DNA of 36,284 nucleotides from Actinomycetota bacterium. Lineage in GTDB: Bacteria > Actinomycetota > UBA4738 > HRBIN12. The translations under genes were made by a program, and so were the position numbers. The stretch spans positions 1 to 36,284 of the forward strand of contig JACQDK010000020.1 of the NCBI GenBank assembly GCA_016201135.1, in the 5' to 3' direction. Each line of letters opens with the position of its first letter. Position 1 is the first letter of the stretch. This document shows, in pieces, positions 33,866-36,284 of this stretch. Under the pieces are notes generated by a model. That model was not told the DNA's origin and did not search any database. It saw only the letters and a program-made list of their open reading frames with translations.

Positions 33866-34792
33866 ATGAAGGCAGTCGTCACGGAGGAGTTCGGAGCCGC
33901 CCCCGTCGTAACAGAGCTACCCGATCGTGAAGCCGGGCAAGGCGAGATCCTGGTTCGGGTCCGAGCCTCCTCGCTGAACGGGTTCGACGTGGCTGTCGCG
34001 AGCGGCATGGCGAAGGGTTGGATGGAGCATCATTTCCCGGTCGTGCTCGGGCGTGACTTCGCCGGCACGGTCGTGGGTGATGGGGGCGGGCGCTTCGCCG
34101 CTGGTGACGAGGTGTTCGGCGTCGTCGCGAAGACGGAGCTCGGCCTCGACGGCGGCTTCGCAGAGCTGGTGGCGGTGCCAGAAGCGATGGGGGTCGCGCG
34201 GGTGCCGGCGGGGATCGATCTCGCGACGGCTGGCACCCTCGGCGTCGCGGGCCTCGCGGCGATCGCCTCGGTCGAGGCGATCGAGCCCTCCGAAGGACAG
34301 TCGGTGCTCGTATCGGGCGCCACGGGAGGGGTCGGCTCCTTCGCAGTGCAGCTGCTGGCGGCTCGCGGGGTTCGCGTGATCGCGACGGCCAAGCCGGGAG
34401 CGCCCGCTGATTTCGTTCGCGGCCTGGGAGCCAGCGACGTCGTCGACTACACGACCGACCTCGCGTCTCAGGTTCGCGCGATCGCGCCAGGCGGCGTGGA
34501 TGCCGTGCTTCATCTCGCGGGCGACCCACAGGCTCTCGCGGACCTCGTCGCCGCCGGCGGACGGCTCGCGTCCACCGGTGGAGCCGGCCCCGACCAGTTC
34601 GAGGGCCGAGACATCACCGCGACGGCGGTGATGGGCATGCCGAGCGAAGATGCTCTCCACGCGCTGGCTTCGCTCGTTGCGGACGGATCGTTGCGCCCCG
34701 CCGTCAGCCGCACCTACCAGCTTGACGATGTTCCTCTTGCCTTCAGCCAGTTCACCGGCCTGCTCGGCAAGGCGGCCGTATCGGTCGCCTAG
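33866..34792 (+). CDS. Quinone oxidoreductase-type NAD(P)H-dependent oxidoreductase (MDR superfamily)
   Basis: A 308-residue medium-chain dehydrogenase/reductase without the structural zinc loop or catalytic-zinc Cys. The N-terminal part VRVRASSLNGFDVAVASG leads to the GroES-like domain. The cofactor site is SGATGGVGSFAVQLLAARG (the AxxGGVG fold of quinone oxidoreductases), with DVVDYTTDL after it. It would reduce quinones or enones with NADPH. ATG 33866 follows GGAGGGAAGGGG. It starts 35 bp after mmpL on the same strand and may be co-transcribed and MarR-controlled. Confidence 0.9.
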   Translation: MKAVVTEEFGAAPVVTELPDREAGQGEILVRVRASSLNGFDVAVASGMAKGWMEHHFPVVLGRDFAGTVVGDGGGRFAAGDEVFGVVAKTELGLDGGFAELVAVPEAMGVARVPAGIDLATAGTLGVAGLAAIASVEAIEPSEGQSVLVSGATGGVGSFAVQLLAARGVRVIATAKPGAPADFVRGLGASDVVDYTTDLASQVRAIAPGGVDAVLHLAGDPQALADLVAAGGRLASTGGAGPDQFEGRDITATAVMGMPSEDALHALASLVADGSLRPAVSRTYQLDDVPLAFSQFTGLLGKAAVSVA

Positions 34793-34844
34793 GTGCCCGC
34801 CCAGGCCAGGACCCGGTTCGGGCAGGGGCGTGCGAAGATGGCGC

Positions 34845-35459
34845 ATGCAGCGGCGGTTGCCCTGGATCCTCGCGCTTCCGCTCGCGTTCGGCGGGTCGTG
34901 GATCGCGCATGCGGTGGGACGTGCGCTGGTCGGGCGTCCCGCCGGTGGGACGGAGGCGTCCGCACACCTCGAGCGAGCCACGACCGGGCACGCGGGAGCG
35001 GTCTCGCTCGGCGTGGCAGCGGTCCTTGCGCCCTTCCTCGCGATCGCGCTCGTCCTGTTCGGAGCCTGGTGGTGGACGAGGGCAAGAGGCAGGGCCTGGC
35101 GGGGAGCCGGCCCGGGCTGGTTCCTGGTCCTGCCCGCGCTCGCCTACGTCAGCGGTGAGCTCCTCGAACGTCTGACGAGCGGCGGCACCGAGGTGTTGAC
35201 CCTCCACGCCATGCAGGAGCCCGGCCTCCTGCTCGCCCTCGCGCTCCAGGTGCCCTTCGGCGCCGCGGCGTACGCGCTCGCTCGGCTCCTGCTCGCTGCG
35301 GCTCGAACCATCGTTTCGAAGGTTCGCGGGCCGGCCCCGGATACGCGGCGCCGGCAGCGAGCGGATGTCCCTCTGGTCGTCAGGATCGCGCCCGCGCGCT
35401 GGTCCTGCCTGGTCGGTGCCCACGGGTTGCGGGGCCCGCCGGTCCTGCTTCCTCTCTGA
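34845..35459 (+). CDS. Four-TM membrane protein of unknown function
   Basis: A 204-residue protein. TM segments: RLPWILALPLAFGGSWIAHA (residues 4-23, perhaps a signal anchor), HAGAVSLGVAAVLAPFLAIA (49-68), AWRGAGPGWFLVLPALAYVSGE (84-105) and LLLALALQVPFGAAAYALAR (127-146). The last 60 residues are basic and then end in RGPPVLLPL. There are no cofactor motifs. ATG 34845 is in frame with longer ORFs but has no strong ribosome site. It stands between the MDR enzyme and another membrane protein, with which it may form a pair (49 bp apart). Not recognised. Confidence 0.6.
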   Translation: MQRRLPWILALPLAFGGSWIAHAVGRALVGRPAGGTEASAHLERATTGHAGAVSLGVAAVLAPFLAIALVLFGAWWWTRARGRAWRGAGPGWFLVLPALAYVSGELLERLTSGGTEVLTLHAMQEPGLLLALALQVPFGAAAYALARLLLAAARTIVSKVRGPAPDTRRRQRADVPLVVRIAPARWSCLVGAHGLRGPPVLLPL

Positions 35460-35507
35460 CGCGCGCGGAGCTCGTCTCCGCAACCACCTCAGGATGGAGG
35501 TTCGACC

Positions 35508-36035
35508 ATGCCGTTCGCACGGCTGAAACTGTTGCTCGCCTGTTCCCTGCTCGCGTCCACCGCGCTGTTCACGGTGGGCGTGGCGCTCGAGCGCGCCCAG
35601 GGTGAGAACACGACCATCGAAACACCCAGCGGAGGGGTCTCCCACACCGGCGAGTCCGGCTCGGGTGGCGAGACCGGCGGTTCCGCCGAAGGGGGCTCCG
35701 GCGAGGCATCCTCGACCCCGGCAGAGATCGCCACGACCGCCGAACCCACCGGCCACGACGCCGTGTTCCTCGGCGTCAACCTCGAGTCGTGGCGGCTCGT
35801 GGGGGTCGTCGTGGTGCTCTCGCTCGGACTCGCGACGGCGGTCTGGATGCGGCCCGTCAAGCCGGTCCTCGCCCTGACCGGGGTGTTCGCGCTCGCGTTC
35901 GCCGCGTTCGACCTGGCCGAGGTCTCGCACCAGGTGCGCGCGTCGCATGCCGGTCTCGTCGCGATCGCGGCCATCGTGGCGCTGCTCCATCTGGCGACGG
36001 GAGGCTTGGCCGTCGCGGGCGTTCAGGTCGCCTGA
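35508..36035 (+). CDS. Exported or membrane protein with Ser/Gly-rich linker, unknown function
   Basis: A 175-residue protein. Residues 1-28 are a signal peptide or anchor (LKLLLACSLLASTALFTVGV). Residues 30-80 form a low-complexity Gly/Ser/Thr/Glu linker. Residues 95-175 hold three TM helices: RLVGVVVVLSLGLATAVWM, PVLALTGVFALAFAAFDLAE and LVAIAAIVALLHLATGGLAVAG. GGAGG lies 8 nt before ATG 35508. Downstream is a strong hairpin terminator. The partner is probably the membrane protein just upstream. Function not recognised. Confidence 0.7.
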   Translation: MPFARLKLLLACSLLASTALFTVGVALERAQGENTTIETPSGGVSHTGESGSGGETGGSAEGGSGEASSTPAEIATTAEPTGHDAVFLGVNLESWRLVGVVVVLSLGLATAVWMRPVKPVLALTGVFALAFAAFDLAEVSHQVRASHAGLVAIAAIVALLHLATGGLAVAGVQVA

Positions 36036-36053
36036 GGGGCCGTGAGCAAGCGC

Positions 36054-36085
36054 GGAGGGGGCGGGCTTTCGAGCCTGTCCCCTCC
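36054..36085 (+). terminator. Strong intrinsic-type terminator hairpin
   Basis: GGAGGGG pairs with CCCCTCC, continuing through G-U/C-G/G-U pairs into GGCT and AGCC around a TTCG loop: a continuous 14-bp stem of two 7- and 4-bp Watson-Crick parts. It is followed by TCTTCC, a weak pyrimidine tract. It starts 19 bp after the membrane-protein stop. Confidence 0.7.
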
Positions 36086-36284
36086 TCTTCCATCTAGGAG
36101 AAGGAGGAAGCCGGCCTCATAGGACGGCCTGTCGGCTTCGGCAGAGTAGCGTCTGAGTTCTGACAGTTCCGTCGTCGTGGCGGAGGTCGTCCCCGTCGTT
36201 CCCCGCCTCCCGACCGGGGACGGCGAACACGTCCCCTCCGAGGTCGAATCCGATCCTCGATCAGTCCGCGGCCTCACCCCACCA
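36086..36284. other. Right-hand end, no gene recognised
   Basis: About 200 bp to the window edge. Reading frames on both strands give only low-complexity Arg/Ser/Thr/Pro-rich translations. There is no ribosome site or tRNA-like fold that I can support. A gene beginning beyond the edge may have its promoter here. Confidence 0.4.

Noticed and set aside
36023-36277. A minus-strand ORF at the right end.
   Set aside because: Low-complexity Ser/Thr/Arg translation that spans the strong terminator hairpin.
36225-36284. A GGTCGAATCC segment and CCACCA end resembling a tRNA 3' part.
   Set aside because: The T-loop does not fit the consensus and no acceptor or anticodon partner is visible before the edge.

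Overview
The window looks like a piece of an uncultured, high-GC Actinomycetota genome. The sequence supports this in several ways: pervasive G/C third positions; two luciferase-like F420-type oxidoreductases; a UvrD2-type helicase with an HRDC tail; a DUF1918 protein fused to a histone-H1-like lysine-rich head; and two genes with leaderless-type starts (a TANNNT box 6-7 nt before GTG). I see no rRNA, no complete tRNA, no CRISPR array, no transposase and no phage genes. No gene-free stretch exceeds 300 bp.

Layout. 1-845 (minus): a partial gene of unknown function and a secreted, membrane-anchored cupredoxin. 1088-8016 (plus): a catabolic run for nucleobases or related cyclic ureides, made of an LLM oxidoreductase, a beta-ureidopropionase-type nitrilase, dihydropyrimidinase, a second LLM oxidoreductase, an acyl-CoA dehydrogenase and an 8-oxoguanine-deaminase-type amidohydrolase. 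A 10-bp hairpin ends it against a convergent block. 8091-12568 (minus): an envelope redox and metal-stress operon with a glutaredoxin-like protein, CcdA, an anchored redoxin, an OmpR-type response regulator broken by an internal deletion, its intact sensor kinase, and two small membrane or secreted proteins, one of them rich in Met. 12809-17418: an Lgt-like protein, a DoxX-like protein behind two CsoR-like operators, a His-rich copper-type P-ATPase with a CPD motif, and two small membrane proteins. Four copies of an 11-bp-period CTTCAC direct repeat link these blocks into one probable regulon.

17584-19697: MarR regulator plus DHA2-type MFS exporter. 19676-21898: a stand-alone receiver protein, a 34-residue secreted-type peptide with its own promoter, and, tail to tail with it, an XRE-TPR regulator. 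This pair has the layout of a peptide-pheromone (RRNPP/Rgg-like) module and is the most interesting candidate here. 22157-25161: small proteins, a cupin, the H1-like/DUF1918 protein, a methyltransferase and a second DoxX protein. 25310-28899: a heterodimeric ABC exporter with one degenerate ATP site. 29001-30920: UvrD2. 31021-34792: MarR with a divergent MmpL exporter and a quinone-oxidoreductase-type enzyme. 34845-36035: two membrane proteins of unknown function, closed by a strong terminator.

Functional reading (inference): one catabolic module for pyrimidines and purines, one copper/thiol homeostasis module under a two-component system and probably a CsoR-type repressor, three drug- or lipid-export modules, and one putative peptide signalling module.
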